A DNA stretch of 64,000 nucleotides from Lethocerus indicus (lineage: Eukaryota; Arthropoda; Insecta; Hemiptera; Belostomatidae): NCBI GenBank assembly GCA_019843655.1, contig JACDQD010000008.1, forward strand, positions 9,892,442-9,956,441, in the 5' to 3' direction. The position numbers and the translations under genes were made by a program. Positions 11,511 through 25,271 of this stretch are shown here, piece after piece. Positions within the stretch are counted from its first letter, which is position 1. Every line of letters begins with the position of its first letter. The notes under the pieces were generated by a model, which did not search any database, was not told where the DNA came from, and saw only the letters and a list, made by a program, of their open reading frames with translations.

Positions 11511-14500
11511 CGCCGGGGCCGTTTCTTTTACGGCCCGGGGCACCGGTGCATAGCCCCATTAGCGAGCCGGAATACCCGCCGCCCAAGACGCTCATGAAAC
11601 ATTGAAACGCTCACTTTGCATAAACAACAGTCGGAAGGCCATCGCGGGAATATCGCGCTGCCCCAGGACGACTAAGGATATTCCAAACCTGCCGGCGACC
11701 GAAAACGAGGGCTCCTAACAAATCAATCCAAATATATTTTCTTCAATGGGAACGGTATTGTCTAGTTTCGTTCATATCTCAGACTCGGAGACCTAAACAA
11801 ACTCTTTGATTCGAAAATAGTGAAAAAGAACCTTGAACATGAATCCGAGAGTCAGGTGCTACAAGAAAGCATCCAAAAATGTAAGGACGAATTGAAAAAA
11901 ATATATGTATTCAGCGTCTAATATATTTTGCTTTGGCATCGTATTCGGCTTTGGGTTTAGGTTCGGTCCCACAGGTGTTCTTCGCGAAACCGCATTACCT
12001 ACCAATGCCGTCTTTCTTCGGGCGAAAGTCCGACGGACGCCGGCCCGTTATGAAGGGCTTACTGGGTACATCGGCGATTACACCCTCGCCCGTCCTCTCC
12101 ACTAATCCCTGGTGCAAAAACTGGTACCCCGATGTGCAACGCTGCAATCCCCTTGTTAGCCCGACTACCTCGGTTGTGCTAGTTAACACCTAGGATGGAA
12201 ACTGTTCTTTAGACATAATTGGGTGCTGAGATATCTTGTGCGTTGGGAATTTAGTTTCTTCGAACCTTCCATAAAAGGATATTTTCTGTTTCATAAAGAA
12301 ATAATTGTGCGTACACTTTGTATAAATATATGTCTACGCATGTTTATCTAATTTAATCTTTCAAATCTTTCAATAATTTTCACCTTCTCCTTTTGCACTT
12401 CTTAATGTATATGTTGTAGAAACAAACGCGAATTGTTCTGAGACTTGGCGTGCGTAAATCGGCGACGCTGCTGAAATATTATCCGTAATATAAAAGAAAT
12501 TATAGCTCTTTGGTTTTCAATTCTTGTATAGCCCTCCTATCAAAATAATCGCAAAATCGGGCCATTAAATGCATTCCTGAAGGAACCCGTTCCACTCGAT
12601 TTCCTTTATTAAATCTTATCTCCGGCCTCGAGTATTCTTCAATAATATTTACAGTCGCGGGCGAACAATGAAATTTCCCTAGCCCCTCCACGAGAGGTTA
12701 TTTCATTCCGGGATGCTCTGTTGTCCTCATTTTCTTCTTTGAGTTTTCCCTCTCGGGAGTCTTTCGCTTAAAAAATATTCATTAAATGAATTTTTTAAAC
12801 AGTTCTTCGGAATAAACTGAACCGGTATTATGAATAGTGTTATGGCCGATGAATTTTACTAAATGACCTTATATTCTTATGTGCATTATACTATCGTTGG
12901 ATATTATATTATTATTGCATTGTATACATTGACCCACATATATTGAATAGAAACAAATTATGTTTTTCAACCATGGATAACATTATCAACGAAATATTCT
13001 TCAAGCATCCCATCGGGGGAGTTTTATTTAACGTTAACATTAATACTTTACATTTCTGTGGTTAATGATCTCTGATCATAACCTCTAAATTCGTTTGCGG
13101 GCGAAATAAATGGATGGAAATAATTTGAAAATGTACGTGGTATCTGATTAGGTAAGAAATACAGGAAAATCGATGAAAATGTATGATACAATGATAGGCC
13201 TGGGAGATGGTATGTGTACACATAATATTTATTATATATTTATACGTTTATATATGGGAATTCAGGGTATTATAATTGGTGCTTCTATAGAGGTTATAGA
13301 ATAATCGGATAGATTATTGCTTTCAATGAAACGTGGATAGACTGGGGGATTAGGCGAAGAGGATGAGAAAAAGAAAGAAATAAAGAAGGTATCGGCAACC
13401 CCCGCGAAATAACTGAAGTCAGTGTTATATTGGCGACTGTAGGTGGCGGAGGAGTAGGGGAACACGCTCCAGAGGATATTTAGCAGAAACTGGATTACTC
13501 TAAGGGTAAGGGTGGTAGATGGGAGAAGGGAGAGAAGCGAGGGGGCGGCGGCGATGCGTGATGGAGGGAGGTTAATGCGATACAAGCAATAAGGACGGGG
13601 GCGGATGCGGCCGCCTCGCGCCTCTCTATGTTAGCACTGGGGGGGGCAGAACCAACTGATGGGCTCTCCGGTATACGCAATAAGGAAGGGGAGGATTAGG
13701 AGCGGTGAAAACTGGGTGAAGAAACAGTAATAGGAAAGCGGGGAACATTCGCGAATTGCTCCATTTTAGCGCCTCGGATTGAAAAATGTCGATTAATTTC
13801 CAGTGGGAAGAAGAACTTAGCAGAGACTTGGAAGCGATAGTAACATGACAGACTGATTCAATAAAAAAAGTAATATTAGAAGAAACTTTAGAACACAATT
13901 GGAAGGGACCTCAACTGTTAATGAAAGGAAGAGAAACAATTTTTTGGTTAGTTTTGATAATACCGGGTGGGTATCTCTCCTCATCTATTCTGATATAACA
14001 CCCCTTTGCGCCTTTGTCACCTCCTATGTTATCTGATGAGCATACCACAAATATTCCTGACATATGACAGTAATACCTCGTTAACTGTAATGAGGAGTTT
14101 GTCTTTATGTGTATACATGTACCCACTTAAGAAGATATTTCGTGGCAGCCAGCGGTATTGTAATTGGAGTGATAACTGTCCCGTTCTGTTGCCAGACGTT
14201 TGATGTATCATTACGGAGGTATTGGCCCTAATTATGTGAAGGGCTGCGCGTTTTGTTTTTTATTCGCTCCACGAGAGATGAAAACGGGAGGTATACACAA
14301 GAGCGTCCTAAGGGAGGCATTACGTTATACGACAGCATATAAATAAACTCGTCGCCCCGGGGGGCGGGCGACCCTCCCCCCGGCCGGTCCCAAAAGGGGT
14401 TGTCCGTGCTCCAATCAATATTCAAATTATATATCCGATTTAATATTTGTACTTAATTATTTACCGGTCGTTAATCGAATGACCGCGGCTGGTCCCGCAA

Positions 14501-16656
14501 TAGGTTGTTAAGGCAATTAAGGGACTGAGGCTGTGGGGGCCTGACATAAAAATATTGGTTGAGAAACAGGAAACAAATAATAATAATTTAAATATTTTTA
14601 ATGCAAACAGAAATATTTATCGAGTAACAGTGTAAGTAACAGTGCACTGATGGGTATCCGGTGATAAGAATACTAGTTATAGTGCTGGGAATAGTGAAAT
14701 CAGTTTTGTCTGGAGTAGTAGTGGACTTTCTGGCGAGATAGAAATAATCGTGAATCGGAGTAGGATCCTCGAACAGACCTGTTTCCTCCCCTCACTGACG
14801 ACTCTCCCTCCGCATTCTGTTCACCCTCCTTTCGCCTAGCCACCCCTCGTGTAATCCACGGTGTCGTCATCCTTCCGGGGCTTCGATGCTAGACCATCAT
14901 TCGCGTGATCGACTCTCGCTTACTCGGCTTGGGAATGCTGCGGGTAGTTCGTATGGAACCCCCGCACAAGGGCTGTCTCTCTATAAAAATTCTATTCCGC
15001 TCGAGGTGCACAAGAACGCTATAGTGTGCTGCACAATTTCGGCATAATGTGACAATGTTTAAAGCCGGTTACTTTTAAAGAATCAGCCTATCGATATATG
15101 AAGGAAGAACCCTTTACTGCTGAAACCGTTTAGAGAGCTCAAATTTCAATGGCGATATTGATGGGATTCATTAATGAATAAATAATTTTGAATCCGTAGT
15201 TATATTTATTAGTGTAATGAATGTAATAATGCCGCTGACTAGCAAATTCGCGAATGTTACGAAAACGATAGTTTCCAGGATGGGTCCGTAGACTGAGATT
15301 TGGTGGCGGTTGGTGGGTGAGGCGGGGGCCGCTAAGTGCACATCGGGCCTTCTTCTGTGGGCCGGTGGAGCCTCTGTTTCTCTTATTGATTATCCCCCTC
15401 CCCGGGGTGGTGGCCCGGGCCCCCCCTGATCGGCTTAGAGGGGCCTCCCTCTCAAATAGCGCCTCACCCGCCCTCAACTCAATCAGTGTCCGAGAACTCC
15501 GCTGACAAAATAATCGGCCCCCCTCCCCGACTAAACCGCCTTTCGGGTCGCGAGTCCCTACGTTAAATGCCTGCCGGTTCGGTTTTAACACTTTAACTAA
15601 ACTAGTTCTCGGGGCGAAGAGCCTGGAATATGTTGATTTAGTAAAAGTGCGATTCAATTGTTCCAAGTCAAACATCTAATATAACGAGTAACAGAAAAAT
15701 TTGTAATTTTTGTTTTTGTAAAGTTTGTAATTTCAAGTTAACATAATTTTGGAGACAATGATAAACCGTTGAGTTGTATTGCACAACCAACAAAATATTT
15801 GGGTTTTTAGTAATTTAAGTGTATTAACATGTTCCGAGCAGGAATAGGTTGTACCTGTTATAAAACTTTATAATTGGACATCCTGCCCATTCGTGTCTGA
15901 TGATATTTTATCCCTATACTCTGAATAAACGTGTCTATCTGTCATTTACACAATCGTATTCTGATATACGAGAGCAAACTTTAATTGTGCTCAACTTGTA
16001 TGGAATATTTCTGTGATGATGCTAATTGTACATGTATGTATACATGTTAGTATATTCGTTTCGACTCGATTGTAATCTGGTTTCCTAACTGGGCCTAATT
16101 CCCTGAGCAAACCTTGCTTTTCCGGTCCAATCGTAGGCTATTACGATCGCCCGAACGTAGCTGAAAGTTAGAGCAAATTAAAGTTTAACGGAGACGATGG
16201 AAATGATGTTTAACGGGGATGTGTGGGTTTTTGGAACCTTCCGCCCCTGAGGTGTACTGTTACTCCTCCGCTATTACTTTGACCTTTATAAGGCTAATGA
16301 CCGTCCGCCTTCGAGCTCCTCATTCCGGACGAGCAATTTTATCCATGTTCCGAATTTCAAGTCCTCCCTCCCTCGCTCGCAATTATATTGCGTTTCCTTT
16401 TCCAATACTCATTCCTTTTTAATATATTGTAATTCGATCGCTTCCCGTTTTCGTATTCGGTTCTCTGAAAGGGGAGGAGCGCCGTCGGGTTTATTAGTAT
16501 CTTTTGAAAGTGAAATTTTCTTTTATTGATTGCTGGAAGAAAATATCGTAAAATTGAAAAGTTTGGAGGCGGCAATATCGGGCGGCGGTTGTAGGTGGTG
16601 AGGGGGTGGCAGCGCGTGGCGGAATGTGATCCCTAGGGCGGGTATTAGGTATTCCG

Positions 16657-16675
16657 ATGGGGCGCCAATCTGCAT
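16657..16675 (-). repeat. Repeated 19-mer, copy 1; PBS-like on the minus strand
   Basis: The + strand carries ATGGGGCGCCAATCTGCAT. The second copy at 17214-17232 differs at one of 19 positions. Read on the minus strand both contain TGGCGCCCCAT, which resembles the primer-binding site next to a retrotransposon LTR (sites complementary to a tRNA 3' end start with TGG). No LTR pair or reverse transcriptase is visible, so at most this is a solo-LTR relic. Confidence 0.35.
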
Positions 16676-17213
16676 CTCTAATCATCCCCCGTCTTCTTTC
16701 CCGTGGCGTCTTTCTATCTTATTTTTTTATAATAGTCCTTCCTCCCTCGCTCCTCTTTTGCCGATGTCCTAACACAATTCGCATTGGTTTTATCGTTTTG
16801 TTATTTTTGGTCATATGACGTTTATGTTGCAAAGTTTTGTTTCCGCTCAACAAGTTGTTTCACCATTCTGACAGCCATAATGAACTAAGTTTATTAGCTT
16901 ATTAATAATGTTGAACCACATCATATTTCTCGTATACCATACAAATTTAAATAAAATAAATAGAACAAATCTTTTTTAAAGGACGCGTTTGTATTTTTCA
17001 ATGAAAAATGAAAGTATGTATTACGTTCACGTACTATATTGTAATTGGATGGGTCGGACTTTTCTATATCAATTGTTTATAGTTAGGCGTATAAGAAATA
17101 AACCGTTAAAATACGAGGAAATTTATACATAAATTTTCAGAAAATTGTAACGCGGTATATTATACAAAAAGATTTTCCCACTGAGGCATACACGCTGCCG
17201 GTATCCCCCACCT

Positions 17214-17232
17214 ATGGGGCGCCAATCTCCAT
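17214..17232 (-). repeat. Repeated 19-mer, copy 2; PBS-like on the minus strand
   Basis: ATGGGGCGCCAATCTCCAT on the + strand, 18 of 19 identical to 16657-16675. In both copies the minus-strand sequence reads GAT then TGGCGCCCCAT. The two copies are about 540 bp apart in direct orientation, and the flanks show weaker resemblance (GGTAT plus C-rich). Confidence 0.35.
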
Positions 17233-20200
17233 GATTGCACTTGCCCTCGAGCGTTTCACATTTTCATATTTATGTGGAAATCGTCCGCGCGGTGTAAAAA
17301 TGTTGTCATATACGCGAAGGCATTCCGCAGAATATACGGCTCTTCGTGTACTGCTGCCATTTCAACGGTGGTAAATTTGAATGGAAATTAAAAGAGAAGT
17401 GGAGTGTTAGGCGGACATCTCTTCTGGAATAATTTAAAATAAAATGTTTGTAATTTTAAAGCGGTACACTTATATTTTGGTTTGTTTTGAAATTGGGAAA
17501 TCGATTTGTATTTAAGAGACAAAGGTTGCAGTTTCATTTAATATCCCGCAACCCCGATGTATTCGAATGATTTCTCTGAATCATTTTTTTCCAATCAGTT
17601 ATTAAGATGTGTTAAAAACATTATTAAATAAATGTTTATTATTAAATAAATTAAACATTATTGAATTAACTGGACTTCACAATTGTATCACTTCCTTCCT
17701 AACAACATCACATCATGCTATAACTTGCAAATGTGGTAATGTATAGTGCGTTAGGTATTCAGAACGATAGCTAATCTCCGTGTCCAATCGCGTTCTCCCT
17801 TTCTCATTTTTTTTCATATTATTATTTCCTGATCCTATTCATTCACGGTCTTACCCTCCTCCAATATTTTGTTTCTTTCCGCTTAAGAGATTACGGCCTT
17901 CTTATTTCGTTAATCGTTATTTTCCTCTGTTGCTATACCCTTATATATAATTTTGAAGCTCTCCTTCACGGAACACCAACAGTTAACCTATCATATCTCT
18001 ACTGTTTTGAAAGTTGAAAAAAAGTTGTTATATTCTCACTCTATGTTCATTCAACGTCCTGTTTCAGTGGTTTGCAACGGATTACTATAACGGATTATAA
18101 ATCTGGTACTTTCTATGTTTGTCTCGTTGCTCATGTATGTCTTTTGAAGTTGTCGAAGGAGTGTCGTTGAGGTATCAATATAAGCAGGAGTGTTTAAATA
18201 ATACACCGGTAGTTAAAATTAAGGAAGATCAAAGATTCAGAAAGATGCCTAACATCACCCGTGGATTAATGGTTATTTCTACAATTTTGTACCGTAGGAC
18301 TATAATCAAAATTATAAATCTCTTTTGAACGACAACTAAAGAGGCTTTCCAGTACACTAACGCAGGTGTAATACGAGGAAATTTCTGTCACCGGAGAATC
18401 GAGCCGGGATGAATGCTTTTATGCCGAGTCACTCTAACCGCAGGGACTATAACTTCACAATTTCCCTTGCCTAACCTCCCTCATTAAATACGGCTTTCCA
18501 GCTACTAGAACTAGAGTTGCGACCGTTAATAAATGTTTTTTTGCCCGGAATACGTCTACTTGACGTAATCTTGTTAGCCTGCACTCGCGTATAATAGATT
18601 GAATATTATTATAGTCGCGGGATAGTTACATTCGCGTTATGGTCGCGGATTATTCCGCCAGTGGGACAACACCGCGGCACGTATTGCCACTAATAGGGGC
18701 GCATTTGCGGTCACCTGTCTATTGGCGACAACCCCTCCACCCCCCCGGCGCTTTTATTTATGGCCACGGTCCGGCCATCCACAACTCGGCCTGCCCGAAT
18801 TTAAACCGCCCGAATAATTTCCGCCCTCCCAATGACGAGAATGGAATGGCCGGGGTTTGATATGCGGGCTTCGAATCGCCCCTCGAGAATTTGTGGCCGG
18901 CGGGCGATGAATCGTTCGTTGGAAAAATGCTCCGCGGGTCCTATCTGTCCGCGATCAACTGTGTATTTGATGAAGAATTCCGAATCGACCATCTCGTATT
19001 TTTTATCGTACCCCAACATCGCGGCTTAATTGTTTTCACTTGGGGATATAAAAAACCCATCAAAATCCCATTATAAATTATGAAAATTAACTAAATAAAA
19101 TAAATCTGAAAAACCTCTTCCAATTCCGATTTACAATACTCTTACCTTGACAAACTAATATTAGCAGAAAAAATTGTTTATTTTGATTTCTTAAATACTG
19201 ATTAACTTAAAGTGATTAGCGCTTCGAGACGAATACAATGTTATATAAACGGCAGAACTGCACTGATACTTCGGCTATCAAACATTTGTTCTACTTGGGC
19301 CGACCTGCTAACGAACTTCAGATTTGTTAAATGAAAATTCATAACTTTATTAAGCCCGACTTAACGAACCCCCGCGCGTTTAATTTACCCCTAGAATGTT
19401 CTGGGCTGGAGGCGGTGCAGCAAAATTAATTAAACGAAATGTGCAATCTAGGTCTTTGATTCGGTGGTGGGGGCATTCTTTTTTTCTAATAACTTCCCAC
19501 TGATGCGTTGGGCAAAAATGAGCAACGGATAATCCTAATACTCTTCTAACGTTGGACGTTCGTCAATGAACCTCTTTCTTATTCTTCCTTCTTAGTCTTA
19601 AAGATTACCGATAATTATTAGATCCGATAGTCCAATAACTTCATACAATAAATTTTGAAAGGTTGAAAGTGCAGTAATATCCTACATGATTTCAGGATGA
19701 TATTAGTAGATTTTAATTTAATTTTAATCTGCTTTCGACATTCCTAAAGGAGGTTTCGTTTATCCATTCATTTTATCTGGTGCCATCTCTTACATTGTAG
19801 TCGCAATCTCAAGCGTCTCGTGAAATATGTCTTAAATAAAGTTTGAAACTCAGAGCCGCACATTTTAATGTTAATTTAACCTCAAATATTTCCGCTGTAA
19901 ATTGCGCCTTAAACCCCACCTCGGGTTCGGTTTGGCGGTTAAGTGGCCGGCCGGCAGGCAACCCCCTTTCTCCCCGGTCGCCCGGCCTCCCCCGAACTCG
20001 TAACCGTGGACGATTGCGTGGAAGAACAAATTGGCGCGGAAATAAGCGCGGGTAGTAAAACCATAAATGCCGGTGGAGTGGAACATAAGTTAGGGAAATA
20101 CCCTTTTTCCTCCACCCCGCGCTCTCTCTCCCGCCTTGCCCCACTTCTCCGCCGGGAATATGGAAAGTGGCCGCCGACCTGGAACAAGGAACGCTCACGG

Positions 20201-21348
20201 CCCCCTGATTCTAATAAATAGGAATTTCTGCGAGCTCCCTTTTATAAGTCTTGCCTTATTATTAAAGTACTCACGAACTTACACAAATGCATATACGTTT
20301 CTTGTAGTCGTATACTTATACATATTTTTTTCTTAAAATAAAACATGTATGTTGCAATATATGCGTGAAATGGAAAAAGGTTCTTACCCGAACGCCAGCA
20401 GACAAGGATATGCATCAAATAACAATTTTTACTGTTGCAAATTAAAATTTGATATAATTTTTAATGATTTGTTCTATGTTTTTGTTCTATTACGCCGTAT
20501 TGGTATAAATATGGAAAATGAAGGTCATGAAAATGTTTTCTTGGTGTATTTGAAATTAGTTCATTTCGTTCGGTAGCTGCTATGTGCCACCTTTAATTTA
20601 TTTTTTGTCAGTCGTTTTTTCGCGCCAGTAACTAGTCTCATTCGGTGAATGAGGCCTAAATTTTAAAAGGTCCCTTCACGGGTCCTGACCGGTATTAGGG
20701 GTCCGGGCGCCGGAATGGACCCCCTGAATGACACCTAATGAGATTTGGGAGCCGCTCCCCTCGTGTTAATGAAAAACCTTGATTTGTTTTTCGAGATTCT
20801 TTCTTCGACTTCACTTTAATTAACGCATTCCCTCTGCGCCGGAAATCCAGCCGACTTGTTTTCACCCTCACCGGCCGCCTCCCGATACCCCGGGCCACTC
20901 GTTCAGATAACTCTTAACCTAATTTCGACCTCTTCTGTCCCCTTTGGACTGTCTTTTCTCCTACTTTCCCGAGTATAAATATCAGTATACTCAGTTTTTT
21001 CCTTAATTTAGTTGTATTTTTTCTTCCGTTTAGTACCTCACATTCGTCAGTATACATTATTCATCCTTTGGTGGCTCAGGGATTAAGCCACATTGACTAT
21101 GGCTGCAGGCCGATTTAGTGCGAATTAACCTTCTTAGTACTTATACATATATGATTTGCTAGGGATATTGACGGCTTTATGAGAATAAAACAGCATTTGA
21201 ATGCAATCTCGGTTCTATTTATTTCACAGGTGTTTTATCTTCCCCGCGGTGGAACTCTTCAAAAGGGGATCGAGAGGACGGGATTTGAGCCCCGGATTTG
21301 GTTCTTATTGAGAGATAGTGCGGAGAGGGCGATGGGGAGCGGGGTGGT

Positions 21349-21366
21349 GGAGGAGGAGGAGGAGGA
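21349..21366. repeat. (GGA)6 microsatellite
   Basis: Six GGA units at the 3' side of a purine-rich stretch. A frame through it encodes a run of Glu, but no supporting coding context is visible. Confidence 0.85.
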
Positions 21367-23716
21367 GGGATGTTGCTGACTGGCCCCGCGGTACACGTGG
21401 GGAAATTTAATTTAGAAATGACGTGTTTCACTTTGTCGGCTGAAGAATTGCCCGGGGGGTGCCGGGATTCGAGGCACGTCCTCGGCGCCGACCCCACTCT
21501 AGGCCCCTCTCCCTTTCTTCTTCAGGCCCTGCCCCCACCATTCTCGCTCGGAGATTTTACGCCTCTTCAGTCCCTTACCGAACTACGATTCGTAATCAGT
21601 ATACATTCTCGGCCTCGATGTTTATACTATTTGATGAGCTTTGAGTGTCACATATCTTACTAAACTGAGAGTGCCTACGTTGAAAAGAGGGATGACCCAA
21701 CATAATTCGATGTTTTCCACTTCAGTGCCATCGGCAGGTGTCCTTATCAGTTGAAGACACTTATTAAGGTGTCCGTTTCGGTGTAGAATATCGCATCTTG
21801 CCTCGTTTTGTTTTCACTCGCTTCCCACAGGAGGCACTGGAGTTACACTCGTGTCAGTGGACGGTCTTATTTCATTTAAACTGTATCCCAAACAAAAATA
21901 CCAAAGCATTAATAACTTTACGCATATCCGAATTGGTTTTCATTTTTACATATATTGGTCAAATGTAGATCCACAGTCAAGCAAAACATCTTCGTCTTGC
22001 CTAATATTGGAATTCTTTGCCAATAATTTTAGGCTCCAGTTCTCTCGCGTTGAGACCGTTCAAAAATAAAATGGGGTCGCTCTATAATGTATCCGTAGCC
22101 CCGGGAGTTCCTTAATGGTTTGATTTGACTTACTGACCTTGTTCAGAATTTCCTTTTTGTCCCCCACCCAATTGTCTTCCGGCTCACAATGGAGTCTGTG
22201 CTGGGTAGCACAATGGCCCATTTTAATCGGTACATTGTTTCCCAACCTTTTGTGGGGGCCGGGCAAAAACTTGTGTCCCGCCGAGCCCGGGCCCATTGTC
22301 GGACCGACGGAGCCAGTTTCCCGGGGACGCCATTGCGGAATTGTCGTCCGAGGATGTGTTCGAATTGTATTTTCATAAAGTTCTGCGTGCAGTGTTCGCT
22401 TTCTTATTGTCGATTACCGGAGTGTAGATTCTTGAACGGCTCCTCTAATTTGGTCACTGATTCGGTCATAAGGTAAACGAGAGTGACTATGCGAGAACTC
22501 GCACTTGTTCTGTGTGGTAAGAATAATTGATATTGAACTGTTGGCGCGTAATCAATAAAACCAAAATTTTTAGTATTGCATAAAAATAGCTTCGAACGTT
22601 TCGCAATACTCGAAAAAGAATCCCGTCTTGCGGAATAATTAATAATAAAATCACAAAATCTGTTTTGACAACAAAAAGGTCAGCGTTGTTTAAACTCCGT
22701 TGATATAGTTAAATGTTCCCAGCCCACGCCTCCCCCTCCCCCCCGGTTTTCCATTATATAATCTCCGTGCGGAATTTTGAGACCAATTTAGCGGGCCGGT
22801 GAGTGTTCAAGTTTACCGCCCCCGGGGTCACGTGGGAGGACGAGGGACTGGTATTGACATTAAGCACCCTTAATAAACACGGTCCCCACTTCCACGGGAC
22901 CCTCGCTGAAGCACTGATCCAAAGGGAGATGCAAACGAGGTAATTGCCCCTCCACCTACAATTTTTGAACTTTCTCAGTAGTACCAGTGGTAGTACCAGC
23001 GGCAGTGCAAACAGCGGTCCGTTTTATTAAACAAATTTACCAGTACAGTTAGAAAAGGAACAGAAACATTGCACAGGATCCAGTTCATGTCCGTCCCGGT
23101 GTTGAGTGGATGTTTATTATCTATTTTAAATCATAATGAATTAGTTGTAATATAGAAATTAAGTTGGCATTAACATTAATTTATACAATCCCTTATTTCC
23201 GAAATCTATTCATTCTATACTTTATGCTGCGGTTTGTGAACTGACAGAAGTTATGCGGTTCTGACCGCGTTATATGATTTATAATTTTCTATTCATTCAA
23301 TGACATTGAAGTATCAATATGCATTCAAATTCGGGAGTCTTAAGCCTTCGAGCTGGCCAGTTTAGATACCATCTCCGTTCGATAAATTTCAAATCGTATG
23401 CAGAAAATATAGGGGCACGGGGTCGGAACCTGATCGTTGCAAGATTTTTCATCTGCTACCAAATTCGAATGTGACAATTTAAGATGTCATTTAAGAATAA
23501 AATAGGAATCACGCGATGTCGGTACACAATGGTGGTCGGTGATGTATTTTGGTGACGCGTGCTCAAGATATATTGTAGTGCGTTTGTGTGTGGAGAACAC
23601 CGCCTTCCGAATTTTGGCCACCCGTGCGGTCATTAATATCCGGAAGCCGACCCAATTTATGTGAAGGGAGAGTTCGTGTTTTTCTTAGGCTCCCTTAAAG
23701 GGCCGTCTTTAGGGTT

Positions 23717-23732
23717 AATTAAGGGCGGAGGG
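23717..23732 (+). repeat. Dispersed 16-mer, copy 2
   Basis: Exact second occurrence of AATTAAGGGCGGAGGG, matching 11495-11510 in the same orientation and also inside a GC-rich patch. Confidence 0.4.
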
Positions 23733-25247
23733 TCTGCGGCCGGGCTGAAGAAGGGTACTGTTTAACTGCTAAGGGAACATGCTAAACTCCAGAAAAGAGA
23801 CAATTGTCCCTTCGGCCCTGCTCCCCTTATAAGAACCCTTTTTATATTGTTTTGTTTCGGACCAACTTTGACCACTTTCAACCCCCAAGTCCCTCCCTCT
23901 TTGGAGTTTTAAAGCGCAGATGCCTGTCCTGTAGCCTTTGTATATCCCTCGAGGAATATTCCATTTTAAAAGTCATCGTCGGTACTCCAGAAGTGACACA
24001 ATTACATTCCCTAGTTACCAAAGGGCCCAACACAAGGACAGTTATAATGTTTCTGTATTTTTCATTAATAAAAACTACAGTACAAGCAGTCTTTTGGAAA
24101 AGACGTCATTATGAATATTACAAATATTTACATTTAATTAGTTATCATGGCGGATAACGTAAGCGAGCTAGTATTGTTTGATTTAATTTCTCTGTCAGTA
24201 CAAATATTTTGCGCTTAATTTCTCTTTTCAAGGAACTGGTGTTATTACAATGTAATTTTGATTTATAATGTTTGTTTTACATAACAAGATTTTTTGTTTT
24301 CTGTCGATACGATTTTCTATTATATCACGTCTATGTATTTCTTCCTCGCAGATCACTTTTCTGACCACCTTTTACTGCTATTCCACCAACCGGCCGCACG
24401 AGGCTAATATTCAGACTTTTTCAATCCCCTTGCCCGAATCGGAATTAATACCGCTGAAACAAAATACGCCGAGAAATCAGCATTGATGAGCGGCCGAAGG
24501 CGGAATCCGGGCTAAAAACAAAATGAAATCGGTGGGAACAAAATGTCGGCTCTATACCTTTGGGTTTGTTTCCATTTGCTATTTGTTGTTGGCCGTCTTA
24601 GCTCGGAGCCGACATGACAGAGTGTCGTTACTGTCGCCGCCGCCCCAAATTAACCCTCCCGGTACCAGTTGTGCCCCCAGCCCGGCCTCCCCCCCTGCCA
24701 CCATAATTCATGCTTTTACGCTCCTACCGCCCGGTTATTTCTTTTATTTCTTTTCCCTTCCGGCCCGGCAATAAAGTATCGTTATCGTAAATATAAATTC
24801 CGATAAGGAGATCAAATTAAATTATTGCTACGTATCACGATCCCCCTTCTTGCCCCTCGAAGAGAAACTTCATCCGTAATTGTATTCCGTAGGTGGTACG
24901 GAAATATCACCGCGATATTACACACGCAAATATACTTCAATTTCATATCTATGACTTTCTCGGTAGCACTACAATTTTTCAACATATATTATTGATTCCG
25001 GCCTTTTTGTTTTTATTTTTCCGTCACTAACGTAACTGTCTTCTTTTTCTGTTTACTGGTAAGGAACTGGAATGATAACCTAATACCGGAGAAGAATAAT
25101 TGCGGAAGGAGGTAGCACGATAAAATCCAAAATTTCGTATTTTACTGAAGGGGAAGGGGGCGAACATCCCTTTTAGTATTCCCATAATTTATTAGTTGTT
25201 GGCTGGGTTTTCCATTACGGCCGGGCCCGCCAATCAATCCCCCAGCG

Positions 25248-25271
25248 CGGCGGCGGCGGCGGAGGCGGAGG
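25248..25271. repeat. (CGG)n short repeat
   Basis: Five CGG units followed by interrupted AGG/CGG units within a GC-rich island. One frame reads as an Ala/Glu run. There is no sign of a gene around it. Confidence 0.8.

Larger units (their letters stand above)
7434..16656. other. Non-coding sequence, candidate intron segment
   Basis: No supportable gene. It is AT-rich with GC islands near 8860-9260, 9620-9960, 11250-11720, 13430-13690, 14330-14420 and 15280-15560. A minus-strand open frame of 178 codons at 15139-15675 is the longest in the window. It crosses one GC island, has no recognisable domain, is Arg/Pro-rich in its middle and carries no convincing splice signals, so I do not call it a gene. 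A GC-rich segment at 14760-15000 ends in a TATA-like TATAAAAA (14982-14989) but has no initiator at the expected distance. Confidence 0.55.

Noticed and set aside
14940..15060. TATA-like TATAAAAA after a GC-rich segment
   Set aside because: There is no initiator (TCAGT-type) about 30 nt downstream, and no open frame or 5' splice site follows.
15139..15675. 178-codon minus-strand open frame, the longest in the window
   Set aside because: It crosses a GC island where stops are rare, has no recognisable domain, is compositionally biased in the middle, and lacks splice or promoter context.
21440..21500. tRNA T-arm-like hairpin GTGCC...GATTCGAGGCAC
   Set aside because: There is no A box, anticodon stem or acceptor stem at tRNA distances; a small chance hairpin.
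21790..21990. Strong acceptor ending CACAG at 21830 followed by an open frame
   Set aside because: The downstream frame has no recognisable protein, no convincing donor and soon reaches TAG in AT-rich sequence; probably a cryptic acceptor.
24301..24486. Acceptor-like TTCTTCCTCGCAG followed by an open frame to 24486
   Set aside because: No recognisable protein and no donor. A terminal exon here cannot be supported.
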